A stretch of 47,624 nucleotides of DNA from Nitrososphaerota archaeon (lineage in GTDB: Archaea; Thermoproteota; Nitrososphaeria; Nitrososphaerales; JACPRH01), in assembly GCA_023379805.1 (NCBI GenBank), contig JAMCPI010000011.1, positions 1-47,624 on the forward strand. Reading direction: 5' to 3'. The notes beneath the pieces were generated by a model, which was not told the DNA's origin, searched no databases, and saw only the letters and a program-made list of their open reading frames with translations. The translations under genes and the position numbers were made by a program. Positions within the stretch are counted from its first letter, which is position 1. Each line of letters opens with the position of its first letter. Of the stretch, positions 1 to 8,542 are shown piece by piece.

Positions 1-238
1 AAGACAGCAGCTTGATTCCTATGCACATTTCAAGAGTATATAGAGCCCTCTCCTAGTATTTTTAGCACGCGTGCGTGCACCTCGAAGCATTGCAAATATC
101 GCTAAACAGGACCTGCATCACGACACAAACCGAAACTTACGATGCAAGGAACCAATTTATGCAAACGAAACTTTCCGCTAACTCAATAAATTGCACGTAA
201 CCGGTCGGCATCAAAATCATCGAAACGACGTCTAGGAA

Positions 239-248
239 CTTATTTTAA
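239..248 (+). promoter_or_regulatory. TATA-like box for the CoA operon
   Basis: The run CTTATTTTAA is centred about 29 bases before the ATG at 273. That spacing places the transcription start at or next to the start codon, so the mRNA is probably leaderless; no Shine-Dalgarno-like sequence precedes the ATG, which agrees. I see no gene in bases 1-238. Confidence 0.55.
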
Positions 249-272
249 TGCGGTTGTTTTCCTATACTTCAA

Positions 273-1178
273 ATGGAGACCTCAGCCTTTGCGCCAGCGC
301 ATATCACAGGCCTTGTCATACCAGACGAGATATCAAGTGATCCTCTCCACGCAGGATCTAAAGGCATCGGTTTCTCAATACAAGAAGGCGTAACCACCAA
401 GGTCAAAGCTCAGCATGGCACAGGCGAAGAAGTCAAGGTTAGGATTAACGGGAAACCAGCGCCTGACGCCAAAGTCTCCATAGAAGCAGCCAAAACAATC
501 CTAAGGAGAGCAGGCGGCAAGAAGTATAATCTCACCATAGAACATCTAGTACAGGTTCCTATTGGCGTCGGTTTCGGAACCAGCGGAGCAGCGGCGCTGA
601 GCCTCACGTTAGCTGTGAACAAAGCACTTGATCTAGGTCTTTCAACAGTTGAGGCGGCGCAGGCAGCGCATGTGGCTGAGGTCGCCTGCAGAACTGGTTT
701 AGGAACTGTTTTAGCTGAGCTCCACGGAGGTTTTGAGATAAGGGTCGCGCCCGGCGCCCCCGGCATCGGCGAACTCATCCATATCCCGCTGAATAGAGAG
801 TACTCGGTAGTTTTCTTAACATTCGGCGCGTTATCGACAGGCAAGATGCTGGACTCTTTGGAACAGAGACACGAAGCATACACGTTAGCTGAAAATCTTC
901 TTACTGGCTTCATGCAGAAACGCTCAGTCGAGAACTTTCTCTACGTTTCGAACCAGTTCTCACGTTTCCTAGCATTAAACGACAAGTTGGAGCGAGTCTT
1001 AACTACGACTGAGGGTGCAGGCTTCATCTGCGGAGTCGCATTGTTCGGTCAGACAGTGTTTACCATCGTGAAACCTGAAGAGACAGTAGAAGTTGAGCGA
1101 ACCTTTAAGCGGCTGATGACAAAAGGCGCTAAGATATTGATTACCCGGATAAGTGATCAGGGAGCAAGGGTGCTCTAG
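273..1178 (+). CDS. pantoate kinase (archaeal CoA pathway)
   Basis: GHMP-family kinase that phosphorylates pantoate to 4-phosphopantoate in the cytoplasm, the archaeal replacement for the bacterial PanC/PanK order. The N-terminus has the PAH...GSKGIGF pattern (residues 8-34) typical of pantoate kinases, and the glycine/serine-rich GHMP phosphate loop is at residues 95-110 (IGVGFGTSGAAAL). Its 301 residues match the usual family length. It is the first gene of a three-gene operon with phosphopantothenate synthetase and PanB, which makes the assignment much stronger than the kinase fold alone. The ATG at 273 fits a leaderless start. Confidence 0.9.
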   Translation: METSAFAPAHITGLVIPDEISSDPLHAGSKGIGFSIQEGVTTKVKAQHGTGEEVKVRINGKPAPDAKVSIEAAKTILRRAGGKKYNLTIEHLVQVPIGVGFGTSGAAALSLTLAVNKALDLGLSTVEAAQAAHVAEVACRTGLGTVLAELHGGFEIRVAPGAPGIGELIHIPLNREYSVVFLTFGALSTGKMLDSLEQRHEAYTLAENLLTGFMQKRSVENFLYVSNQFSRFLALNDKLERVLTTTEGAGFICGVALFGQTVFTIVKPEETVEVERTFKRLMTKGAKILITRISDQGARVL

Positions 1179-1977
1179 AGCATTGGAGATACCTAAATCA
1201 CATCCACGAGCAGAGTCACTTAGAATACGCGAAGCATTGAAAAAAGGGTTTGAAGAAGGTCTAGTAGTCGAACAGGGGCTTATGGCTCATGGGAGAGGAG
1301 AAGCCTTCGACTACCTGCTCGGCGAAAAAACTACCCCAATAGCTATTGATGCAATCAAGGCCGCCGCAGCCACCCTGCTGCTCGCAGAGAAACCGGTCAT
1401 TTCGGTCAACGGCAACGTCGCAGCCCTAACCCCGAAGGAGGTTGTACAGTTGGCTTATGCGGCTGGAGCCAAGATCGAGGTGAACCTCTTCTACAGGACG
1501 CATCAGCGGGAGAAAGCGATTGAAAAGCAGCTTAAAGCAGCCGGTGCCCGCGAAGTACTCGGAGTGAATCCCTCGGCAACGGCTGAGCTACCGGGGTTGG
1601 AGAGCCTGCGCCGCAAAGTAGATCAAAATGGGATAATGGTGGCTGACGTGGTGCTGGTTCCGCTTGAAGACGGAGACCGAACAGAGGCCTTGAGAAGACT
1701 CGGCAAGACAGTTATCGCCATCGATTTGAACCCGTTCTCCCGAACCGCTCAAACCGCCTCTGTAACCATCGTAGATAATTTGGTGAGAGCTATGCCGCTT
1801 CTCATGAAAGAGGTTAGTAGGCTCCGTGGGGAAAAGCTTGATAGCCTCCTAAGGATTGTTGATCGATTTGACAACAGGGCTAATTTGGGAAAATGTATAA
1901 GTTACATTGCTGAGAGGCTCATGCATATTTCGAAATCGACAGGAAAAGTGAGTGATAGTAGCAATGGTGAACAGTAA
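1153..1977 (+). CDS. 4-phosphopantoate--beta-alanine ligase (phosphopantothenate synthetase)
   Basis: ATP-dependent enzyme that joins 4-phosphopantoate and beta-alanine to give 4-phosphopantothenate, the step after pantoate kinase in archaeal CoA synthesis. Family signatures visible are IPKSHPRAESL (residues 13-23), HGRGEAFDYLLGE (46-58), PVISVNGNVAAL (81-92) and NLFYRT (111-116). Two starts are possible: GTG at 1153, overlapping the kinase gene by 26 bases, or an in-frame TTG at 1183 just after the kinase stop, which begins right before the conserved IPKSHPR. The later start is tidier, but neither has a clear ribosome site. The 3' end overlaps the start of panB, so translation is likely coupled. 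Confidence 0.9.
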   Translation: MIREQGCSRALEIPKSHPRAESLRIREALKKGFEEGLVVEQGLMAHGRGEAFDYLLGEKTTPIAIDAIKAAAATLLLAEKPVISVNGNVAALTPKEVVQLAYAAGAKIEVNLFYRTHQREKAIEKQLKAAGAREVLGVNPSATAELPGLESLRRKVDQNGIMVADVVLVPLEDGDRTEALRRLGKTVIAIDLNPFSRTAQTASVTIVDNLVRAMPLLMKEVSRLRGEKLDSLLRIVDRFDNRANLGKCISYIAERLMHISKSTGKVSDSSNGEQ

Positions 1978-2839
1978 GGTCACGGTCTCGGAAATCCTAA
2001 AGATGAAGAGGGAGAAGCGGAGAATCACCTGCATAACCTCTTACGACTACACTACCGCCAACTTAGCTGAGAAGGCAGGAATAGACCTAATTCTTGTCGG
2101 AGACTCAGCAGGCATGGTTGTCTTCGGCTACAACACCACCACCCCGGTAACAATGGATGAAATGATTCTCATCACCAAAGCAGTGACGAGGGGGAACAAA
2201 CGCTCCCTGATAGTAGGTGACATGCCCTTCATGTCCTACCAAGCGAGCGACGAAGACGCAGTTAGAAACGCTGGACGCTTCATCAAGGAAGGCGGTGTAG
2301 ACGCAGTTAAGATTGAGGGGGGGCTGAGAATGAAGAGCAGGGTTGAAGCGCTCATCCGCGCAGACATACCTGTAATGGGACACATCGGGCTCACCCCGCA
2401 AACCTCACCCCTATGGGGCACCTACCGCGTGCAAGGAAGAACCGAGAAGGATGGAGAAACCGTTCTGAGAGACGCAAAGGCCCTCGAAGAAGCAGGCGCA
2501 TTCGCAACAGTCCTAGAAATGGTAACCGCGGAAGTATCAAAGATGGTGACCGAGCGATTGAATATCCCGACAATCGGAATCGGCTCAGGTCCCTACTGCG
2601 ACGGACAGATAATCGTCCTAAACGACATGCTCGGGCTCTACGAAAAGTTCACTCCAAAATTCGTTAAACGATATGCCGAGCTAAGCAAAGAAATACAGAA
2701 GGCCCTTGAAAACTACAAAGACGACGTTGTTAACGGCCGCTTCCCCGGAGAGGAACAAACCTTCCACATGAAGGAACTCGACACCAAAACAGCACCACAG
2801 CAGCAGCCCACACAAAAGAAACAGGAGCAGCGCTCCTGA
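1964..2839 (+). CDS. panB: 3-methyl-2-oxobutanoate hydroxymethyltransferase (PanB)
   Basis: Transfers a hydroxymethyl group from methylene-folate or methylene-pterin to 2-oxoisovalerate, making ketopantoate for CoA. TIM-barrel family motifs are present: VGDSAG (45-50) and GDMPF (85-89), with metal-ligand Asp residues D47 and D86, KIEGG with E118, and GHIGLTPQ (139-146). The frame opens at GTG 1952, but ATG 1964 puts the start directly before the conserved SKVTVSEILKMK segment and is preferred. It is the last gene of the CoA operon and overlaps phosphopantothenate synthetase. The C-terminal 20 residues are Gln/Lys-rich and look like a disordered tail. Confidence 0.94.
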   Translation: MVNSKVTVSEILKMKREKRRITCITSYDYTTANLAEKAGIDLILVGDSAGMVVFGYNTTTPVTMDEMILITKAVTRGNKRSLIVGDMPFMSYQASDEDAVRNAGRFIKEGGVDAVKIEGGLRMKSRVEALIRADIPVMGHIGLTPQTSPLWGTYRVQGRTEKDGETVLRDAKALEEAGAFATVLEMVTAEVSKMVTERLNIPTIGIGSGPYCDGQIIVLNDMLGLYEKFTPKFVKRYAELSKEIQKALENYKDDVVNGRFPGEEQTFHMKELDTKTAPQQQPTQKKQEQRS

Positions 2840-2939
2840 CAAGGTGGGAAGGAAGGCGTAAGCCGAGTCGACCACTAACATCACCTACAGTGTCACGGTC
2901 AACCAAAAAAGACAGATAAGTCGAACCGGCTTCACCAAA

Positions 2940-3018
2940 CTTATTAATCCCCTCTTCAAATCAGCATGCCAAGATGCGGTTCTCCGCTCTTGTGGGCTTG
3001 CTAATTCGAGCTGATTAG
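2940..3018 (+). promoter_or_regulatory. smc promoter with possible 14-codon leader ORF
   Basis: A TATA-like CTTATTAATC at 2940-2949 lies 29-30 bases before an ATG at 2974. That ATG opens a 14-codon frame (MRFSALVGLLIRAD) ending in TAG at 3016-3018, five bases before the smc ATG at 3024. If transcription starts at 2974 the mRNA would begin with this mini-ORF and smc would be reached by reinitiation or through the weak AGGA just before its ATG. The geometry is seen in the sequence; use of the mini-ORF is inference. Confidence 0.4.
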
Positions 3019-3023
3019 GAAGA

Positions 3024-6000
3024 ATGGTCTTCATAAGAAAGGTGGAGGCCCGTGGCTTCAAGTCCCTCGGAGATAAAACGGTGGTAGTCAAGTTTGAACC
3101 ATCGTTCAATGCGATTACAGGCCCGAACGGCTCAGGCAAGTCCAACATTATGGACTCGATTCTTTTCTGCCTCGGGCAGAACAGCCCCAAGAAACTCCGC
3201 GTCGACCGGTTAACATCACTAATCTACGACGGCGGCCCAAGCGTCAGGAGACCACAGGCAATCAGAGTCTCCGTCACTTTAGACAATACAAAGAGACAGA
3301 TACCCATCGACTCCGACACCGTCACCGTCACACGGGAGCTGAGGCAAACCGGCGAAAACATCTATCTGTTGAACGGTAAACGCGTCACCAAAAACGTGAT
3401 GAATGAAACCCTGAGCATCGCTCTGATATCACCCGAAGGATTAAACTTCGTACCCCAAGGAATCATCACCCGGTTATCCGAGCTTGTACCTGACGAAAAA
3501 CGCGGGTTAATCGAGGAGATCGTGGGAGTAGCTCAGTTCGACGAAAAGAAGGAACGAGCTCTCACACAGCTCCGAGACGCAGACACTAAGCTTCAAGTCG
3601 CCTTAGCAAGAATCGGCGAAATGAAGACCCATGTTGATTCACTGGAGCGAGAGCGAAACGATCAGCTCAGACTAAAAATCTTGGAAGAAGACATCAGGTG
3701 GCTGAAAGCGGTTCTCGCTTCGCAGAACATTTCAAACGCGCGGCAGAGAATTAACAAGGAGAAGAAGCAGCTTGAAGAGTACAATGCCAGCCTAGGAAAA
3801 CTAACCAAGGATATTGAAACGCTCGACCAGAAGATCCAAGTCCTCGAAGACGAGCGTAAAGGCTTCGTATCAAACGTGATTGACGGCTCAGGTGGACAGA
3901 GAGTTGAGCTTGAGTTTGCAATTGGAAGAGCCGGAAGCGAAATTGAACGAATCAAACGAGAAACCTCGGAAGCCGAGATACTAGTCAAGAAGATTGAAGA
4001 GTCGCTCCCCCACCTCGCAAAAATGCTGGAGAAGCAGTCAAGCGAGACTGAAGCGCTGCAGAACCAGATACTGACAAATGAGAGCGAGGTCAAGGAGCTT
4101 GAGAAGACGAAGGATAATGTTGAAAACAGCTTCAGACTACTAAGCAACGAGCAGGTTAAGCTCCAAACAGTGGTAGAGAAGAAGGAGGCACAGGTTGAAA
4201 TCCTGAGGCAACGAATCACACTCTACAAAGGAAAGATGGATGAGAACCTCAGGCAGATCGGAGTCGGCCGCAACGACAAGATACTCGTCGCGGAGAGGCT
4301 GCAGGTTCTTCAAGAGAAATCTAAGACATTCCTTGAGACACTAGCCCACCTTGAAGAGCAGCTAACCAAGCTTGAGGAGCTCGCCCACCTCGAGGAGGAC
4401 TCATTGCAGAAGGTCGGCGCATCACTCACAGGCCTATCCGATCGTGAAACAAAGCTTCAGGATGAGGTGGGAAAAGCACTATCCATCCTCAACAAGGTCA
4501 GCGACACCGTGCTCCGATTCGAGACGCAGAGATCTGTCGCAGAGAAGGTTGCGGCTGAGGAGGTAGGGCTCCGCAGACTTGAGAGCCTCGCGAAGACCGG
4601 CGCGATTGAAGGATACATTGGAAAACTAAGCGACCTAATCACGTATCCGACAGAGTATGAGGCGGCTGTGGGTTCAGCTGGACGCCGCTGGATGAAAGCG
4701 ATAATTGTCAAAGATCTCCGAGCGATGCTGAAGACGGCCGAGGTCGCGAAGCGTTTCAAAACAGGCTGGTTCACCGTCATCCCCCTGTCAGAGGTCTCAA
4801 ACTCTAAACGCATCAGACCGCCGAGAGACACAGGGGTGCTCGGCACACTAGCCGAAGTGGTGAAGTGTGAAGATAATTACGGTGGACTAGTAAACTTCCT
4901 ATTTGGAGACATCGTACTTGTAAGGAGCCCGCGGGATGCTTACATCGCCTCATCCAAAGGTTTCAGAAGCGTCACAACTGCTGGAGACCTGTTCGAGCCT
5001 GGAAGCACAGCCTTCGAAAGCGGTTACTTAGCGAAGACGAATGAAATTTTGGCACTGGTAAAAGACGAAACGTCCTTCACTACAGTGAAAGGCGCGTTAA
5101 AATCACTCCAAGACACAATCTCGAAGCGAAAGAAAGATATCGATCTGTTGCAGGTCGAAGCAAAGCGGCTGAATGAAGAAAAGACTCGACGCAGCATCGT
5201 ATTAGAACGGGTGAAGGCTGAAACCAACACCATCACAGGCTTCATCAAAAAATACAGGAGAATGAAGAAACAGATTGACATACGTGTCGCACACCACACC
5301 CACAGCGTCGAAGCGGCTGACAAGAGAGTCCAGAGGCTTGAAGCAATCCAGAACAGTCTCAACAGTAAGATCGAGCGGTGCGAAGCCAAAATCGCCGAGA
5401 TAGCGCCACAAAAGGTCTCAGAGGAAATCAGACGCCTAGAAGGAGAGAAGAACGAGAAGAGGAGACTCATTGAAGAAACATCGATGCGGCTCCGTGAAGA
5501 TGTAACCCAGCTCAGCAAGGATCGAGGCAACCTTGACCACAACCTGAAGCCAAGTGTATCTCACCTCAAAGAACAGGTTGAGCAGTCTCAGGAGACACTG
5601 AAGGAGAAGAAGCAGATGATTGAGGAGGGTGCTGTGCGGCTGAACCAGCTCACCGAGGAGCTGAACCGGTTAAAGAGCGAGGAGAGCGAGACGCTGGAGA
5701 AATCTAAGAAGTCCAGACCGATACTTGAAAGCTACGACGATCGGCTTAACAGACTTAGACGTGAACGAGACAATTTGAAGAGATCCAGCACCAACATCGA
5801 GAAGGAGATTATTTCAAGCAGCAGAAGCGTAGAAGCCTTCAGCGAAACAGAACGGAGCCTCCTAGGCGAATTAACGCTGTACGGCTACAACGGCCCTTTG
5901 GAAACCTTTGAGACGGCCGGAGCCATCCTGCGTGAGCTAGGAAACGAATATGAGAAGCTGAAGAACCGTGTCAACCTCCTAGCAGTCGCCTCCTACCAAG

Positions 6001-6593
6001 AGGTCTTCTCAGGATACAAGAACCTCTCAGTCAGACGAAACCAGCTTGAAGAGGAGCGTAACTCTATTGTAAAGTTCATCGAAGGCATCGACGCCGAGAA
6101 GAGACATGTTTTCCTCACCGGTTTCGAGAAGATCGATAAAGAGCTCCGCATAATCTTCACGAAACTAACTGGAGGAGCAGCATGGCTTGAACTCGAAGAT
6201 CCTGACGAAATCTTCTCCAAAGGAGTCTTTCTGATGACCCAGTTCCTTGACAAGCTCCCAAGGGAATCCAGCGCAGTAAGCGGCGGCGAGAAAACAGTCT
6301 CAGCCATCTCATTCATTCTAGCGATACAATCAGTTTACCCATCACACTTCTACATGTTCGACGAGATTGACGCACACCTAGACGTCCGCAACTCTGAGCG
6401 ACTGGCTGACCTGCTCCGCGAACGAGCAGCGAACGCCCAGATCATAGCGGTCACATTGAAAGACACTGTGCTTGCACGTGCCTCCCTCGTCTACGGCGTC
6501 TACATGGAGAAAGGAACCTCGCAGATCGTGAAATACAGGCCTGACCTGGCGGTGGCTACAACAAGTGGAAAACAACAACAGCAACAACACTAA
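3024..6593 (+). CDS. smc: chromosome segregation protein SMC
   Basis: Structural-maintenance-of-chromosomes ATPase that dimerises through its hinge and, with ScpA and ScpB, organises and segregates the chromosome. Order of parts: ATPase N-lobe with Walker A GPNGSGKSN (33-41), long coiled coil, Gly-containing hinge at roughly 515-670 (GAIEGYIGKL start), second coiled coil, C-lobe with ABC signature VSGGEK (1085-1090) and Walker B/D-loop FDEIDAHLD (D1113, E1114). At 1,189 residues it has normal full length. A Gln/His run (KQQQQQH) closes the protein, and the scpA start lies inside this end. First gene of an smc-scpA-scpB operon. Confidence 0.96.
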   Translation: MVFIRKVEARGFKSLGDKTVVVKFEPSFNAITGPNGSGKSNIMDSILFCLGQNSPKKLRVDRLTSLIYDGGPSVRRPQAIRVSVTLDNTKRQIPIDSDTVTVTRELRQTGENIYLLNGKRVTKNVMNETLSIALISPEGLNFVPQGIITRLSELVPDEKRGLIEEIVGVAQFDEKKERALTQLRDADTKLQVALARIGEMKTHVDSLERERNDQLRLKILEEDIRWLKAVLASQNISNARQRINKEKKQLEEYNASLGKLTKDIETLDQKIQVLEDERKGFVSNVIDGSGGQRVELEFAIGRAGSEIERIKRETSEAEILVKKIEESLPHLAKMLEKQSSETEALQNQILTNESEVKELEKTKDNVENSFRLLSNEQVKLQTVVEKKEAQVEILRQRITLYKGKMDENLRQIGVGRNDKILVAERLQVLQEKSKTFLETLAHLEEQLTKLEELAHLEEDSLQKVGASLTGLSDRETKLQDEVGKALSILNKVSDTVLRFETQRSVAEKVAAEEVGLRRLESLAKTGAIEGYIGKLSDLITYPTEYEAAVGSAGRRWMKAIIVKDLRAMLKTAEVAKRFKTGWFTVIPLSEVSNSKRIRPPRDTGVLGTLAEVVKCEDNYGGLVNFLFGDIVLVRSPRDAYIASSKGFRSVTTAGDLFEPGSTAFESGYLAKTNEILALVKDETSFTTVKGALKSLQDTISKRKKDIDLLQVEAKRLNEEKTRRSIVLERVKAETNTITGFIKKYRRMKKQIDIRVAHHTHSVEAADKRVQRLEAIQNSLNSKIERCEAKIAEIAPQKVSEEIRRLEGEKNEKRRLIEETSMRLREDVTQLSKDRGNLDHNLKPSVSHLKEQVEQSQETLKEKKQMIEEGAVRLNQLTEELNRLKSEESETLEKSKKSRPILESYDDRLNRLRRERDNLKRSSTNIEKEIISSSRSVEAFSETERSLLGELTLYGYNGPLETFETAGAILRELGNEYEKLKNRVNLLAVASYQEVFSGYKNLSVRRNQLEEERNSIVKFIEGIDAEKRHVFLTGFEKIDKELRIIFTKLTGGAAWLELEDPDEIFSKGVFLMTQFLDKLPRESSAVSGGEKTVSAISFILAIQSVYPSHFYMFDEIDAHLDVRNSERLADLLRERAANAQIIAVTLKDTVLARASLVYGVYMEKGTSQIVKYRPDLAVATTSGKQQQQQH

Positions 6594-7257
6594 GCTTGAC
6601 GATTTCACCAAACCGCCGCTGAACCTGCTGACTAACCCAGATGAAATGCGGGGGCAGAAGCCGTGGGACGTCAATGTCTCACAACTACTTGACCTCTTCA
6701 TCAAAATAGTTGAAAAGATGGAGACACCTGATCTCCGACTCTGCGGTTCAGCCGCACTCTCATCCGCACTGATATACAGATTGAAGGTTGAGAGTCTCTT
6801 CCTCTTCGAGAAGCTGAAAGCAAGGCGGCAGGTTATCGATCGCGGCGAAGAACCACCGTACCTGCTCGATTTCCCCTACAGATACGAGCTCTCCACAACT
6901 TCTCTTGAAGACTTGGTTGCGACGCTGGAAGGCATCTTGGAGGAGATGCTGAGCTACGAGCCGGCTGAGAAGAGAGTTAAGCCCAGCATAATGGAGGCTG
7001 ACCCCATCTTCGAAATAGACACCTTCTCAACTCAGATACAAAAGGCGCTAGCGGATCTCAAACTCGACATAGCTAACGTTCTGCGTCTTCAGAAAACAAT
7101 CCTTTTCAGCGAATATGTGAAGAACATGGATCTGATGGGAAAAATCAGGACACTCCTGCTCCTACTCTTTACAGCCAACGATGGACTCATAAAGATGATT
7201 CAGCAGGAGGAGGACATCCTAATTACAGGAGCAGTACAAGATGTCCCTGGAAAATGA
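6565..7257 (+). CDS. scpA: segregation and condensation protein A (ScpA, kleisin)
   Basis: Kleisin subunit that bridges the SMC heads. The archaeal ScpA N-terminal motif KPWDVNVSQLLDLFI (residues 32-46) and the C-terminal winged-helix segment LLLLLFTANDGLIKM followed by QQEEDILI are both present, giving the expected 230 residues. The GTG start at 6565 overlaps the smc 3' end by 29 bases; residues 2-9 are Asn-rich and probably disordered, so the functional protein may begin near residue 10. Overlap with smc and scpB indicates coupled translation of the three condensin subunits. Confidence 0.9.
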   Translation: MENNNSNNTKLDDFTKPPLNLLTNPDEMRGQKPWDVNVSQLLDLFIKIVEKMETPDLRLCGSAALSSALIYRLKVESLFLFEKLKARRQVIDRGEEPPYLLDFPYRYELSTTSLEDLVATLEGILEEMLSYEPAEKRVKPSIMEADPIFEIDTFSTQIQKALADLKLDIANVLRLQKTILFSEYVKNMDLMGKIRTLLLLLFTANDGLIKMIQQEEDILITGAVQDVPGK

Positions 7258-7777
7258 AAACTCGGCGCGGGCAAGAATTGAGGCCGCATTATACGCAGCC
7301 GGACGCCCACTCGACCTCGTCGAACTAGCAAAGGCCGCAGAAATCACATCAGAGCGAAAAGCTTTGAGTATTGTGCGGGAAATTCAGAAGGACTTTAAAG
7401 AGAAGATGGTGGCAATCGAGATCGCGGAGATCGCCGGCGGAAAGTTCGCGATGCAGTTGAAAACAAAATACACCAAGGTGGCTAGAAGATTCTCGCTACG
7501 CCCACTCGTCTCGAACGCCGTGCTCAAAACCCTCTCATACATAATTTACCTGCAACCAGTCACAAGCAAAGACCTAGCTGATCGAAGAGGACCTCAAGCC
7601 TACGGCCATCTCAAACAACTCCTTGAACTCGGCTTCATCCACGCTGAACGCTCCGGGAGAACCAGAATCTTCAGAACAACCAGCACCTTCTCGGAATATT
7701 TCGGGCTAAGCGACGATCCAGACAAGATCCGGCGAAGACTAGCAGCACCACAGAAACGCGATGCTCAAAAGCTTTAA
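7241..7777 (+). CDS. scpB: segregation and condensation protein B (ScpB)
   Basis: Winged-helix protein that dimerises and binds the ScpA kleisin. Typical ScpB layout: first winged helix (ARIEAALYAAGRPLDL at about residues 9-25), a central strand region, then a second winged helix (LVSNAVLKTLSYIIYLQPV, DLADRRG.QAYGHLKQLLELGFI). Its 178 residues are near the archaeal norm. The start ATG overlaps scpA by 17 bases. The 3' end overlaps the TATA-like GCTTTAAAATAG that appears to drive the downstream eS8 gene. Confidence 0.88.
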   Translation: MSLENENSARARIEAALYAAGRPLDLVELAKAAEITSERKALSIVREIQKDFKEKMVAIEIAEIAGGKFAMQLKTKYTKVARRFSLRPLVSNAVLKTLSYIIYLQPVTSKDLADRRGPQAYGHLKQLLELGFIHAERSGRTRIFRTTSTFSEYFGLSDDPDKIRRRLAAPQKRDAQKL

Positions 7778-7780
7778 AAT
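7769..7780 (+). promoter_or_regulatory. TATA-like box before eS8
   Basis: AGCTTTAAAATA overlaps the scpB stop codon and lies about 48 bases before the TTG start of the eS8 gene, predicting a leader of roughly 20 bases. It would separate the ribosome/SRP/Trm1 genes from the smc operon. Confidence 0.4.
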
Positions 7781-7822
7781 AGCACCTATTCGCTGTCGAA
7801 GCGACTGGTTGGTATACAGGCT

Positions 7823-8206
7823 TTGATAAAGTCGGTTAAGAACCTGCGGAAGAAAAAGGAGACTGGGGGAAGAAGAATCCCCTACCGAGGACGCAGAGGC
7901 TTCGAACGTAACCGCTACGCTAGCGAAACAGCACTAGGCGAAAGAAGGGTTGTGAAGAGGGAGACTCGAGGCGGAGGATACAAACTCGGCCTCAGAACCG
8001 CAAGCCACGCTAACGTAGTTGAACCGTCCACCGGCAAGGTTACTAAAGCTAAAATCCTGAAGGTGTTGGCTAACCCGGCTAACCGGGACTACGAGAGACG
8101 CGGAGTAATCACAAAAGGCTGCTCCATCGAAACTGAGAAAGGTATCGCAAAAGTTGTCTCTCGACCCGGGCAGGACGGAGTGGTCAACGCCATTCTCGTA
8201 AAGTAG
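7823..8206 (+). CDS. 30S ribosomal protein eS8
   Basis: Archaeal/eukaryotic small-subunit ribosomal protein S8e. The basic N-terminal family signature is clear (TGGRRIPYRGRRGFERNR, residues 13-30), followed by ETALGERRV, the KTRGGGYKLGLR-like segment, and the C-terminal NPANRDYERRGVITKGC...GIAKVVSRPGQDG core. It has 127 residues, as expected. The only start in this position is TTG at 7823; residues 1-12 lack the usual MARWQGRS-type opening, so the N-terminus differs from most family members. Confidence 0.92.
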   Translation: MIKSVKNLRKKKETGGRRIPYRGRRGFERNRYASETALGERRVVKRETRGGGYKLGLRTASHANVVEPSTGKVTKAKILKVLANPANRDYERRGVITKGCSIETEKGIAKVVSRPGQDGVVNAILVK

Positions 8207-8227
8207 TAAAGTAGTGGCGCTGCGAAG

Positions 8228-8542
8228 ATGAAGGATTACGATCGGCTCGTAATCTGGGTGGATTACTTCAACTCGAATATAGGCCGATCGGAAGGAAGAC
8301 GCGTACCCCTAAGCATGGCTGTGAGAAACCCGACACTACAGGAACTAGAGGAAGCTGCGCGGCGAGCTGGATACGAATATGAAAGCCAAGAAGCAGCGTA
8401 CCCTAAGAGAATGAGAAACAAATCCGGCTACGTCTCAGTAAAACGTAGAAGAACTAAGGTGGAGACAATCAAAGAGCTAGCGGCTCTTCTATCCACAATA
8501 CGCGGTGAAGAGAGACGTGAAGGCAAGGGGCAAAGAGGCTGA
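8228..8542 (+). CDS. signal recognition particle 19 kDa protein (SRP19)
   Basis: Binds helices 6 and 8 of 7S RNA and helps assemble SRP54 on it for membrane targeting. The family opening (VIWVDYFNSNIGRSEGRRVP, residues 8-27) and the LEEAARRAGYEYE and YPKRMRNKSGYVSV motifs are visible. The C-terminus is basic and ends within the start of trm1. It lies 21 bases after eS8 and overlaps trm1, so the three genes probably share one transcript. Confidence 0.9.
   Translation: MKDYDRLVIWVDYFNSNIGRSEGRRVPLSMAVRNPTLQELEEAARRAGYEYESQEAAYPKRMRNKSGYVSVKRRRTKVETIKELAALLSTIRGEERREGKGQRG

Noticed and set aside
1-60. Possible minus-strand gene running off the left edge behind CTATATACTC
   Set aside because: The TATA-like motif is too close to the only ATG, and fewer than ten codons remain in the window.
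410-913. 167-codon minus-strand frame opposite pantoate kinase
   Set aside because: Antisense to a clearly conserved GHMP kinase; the product shows no motifs.
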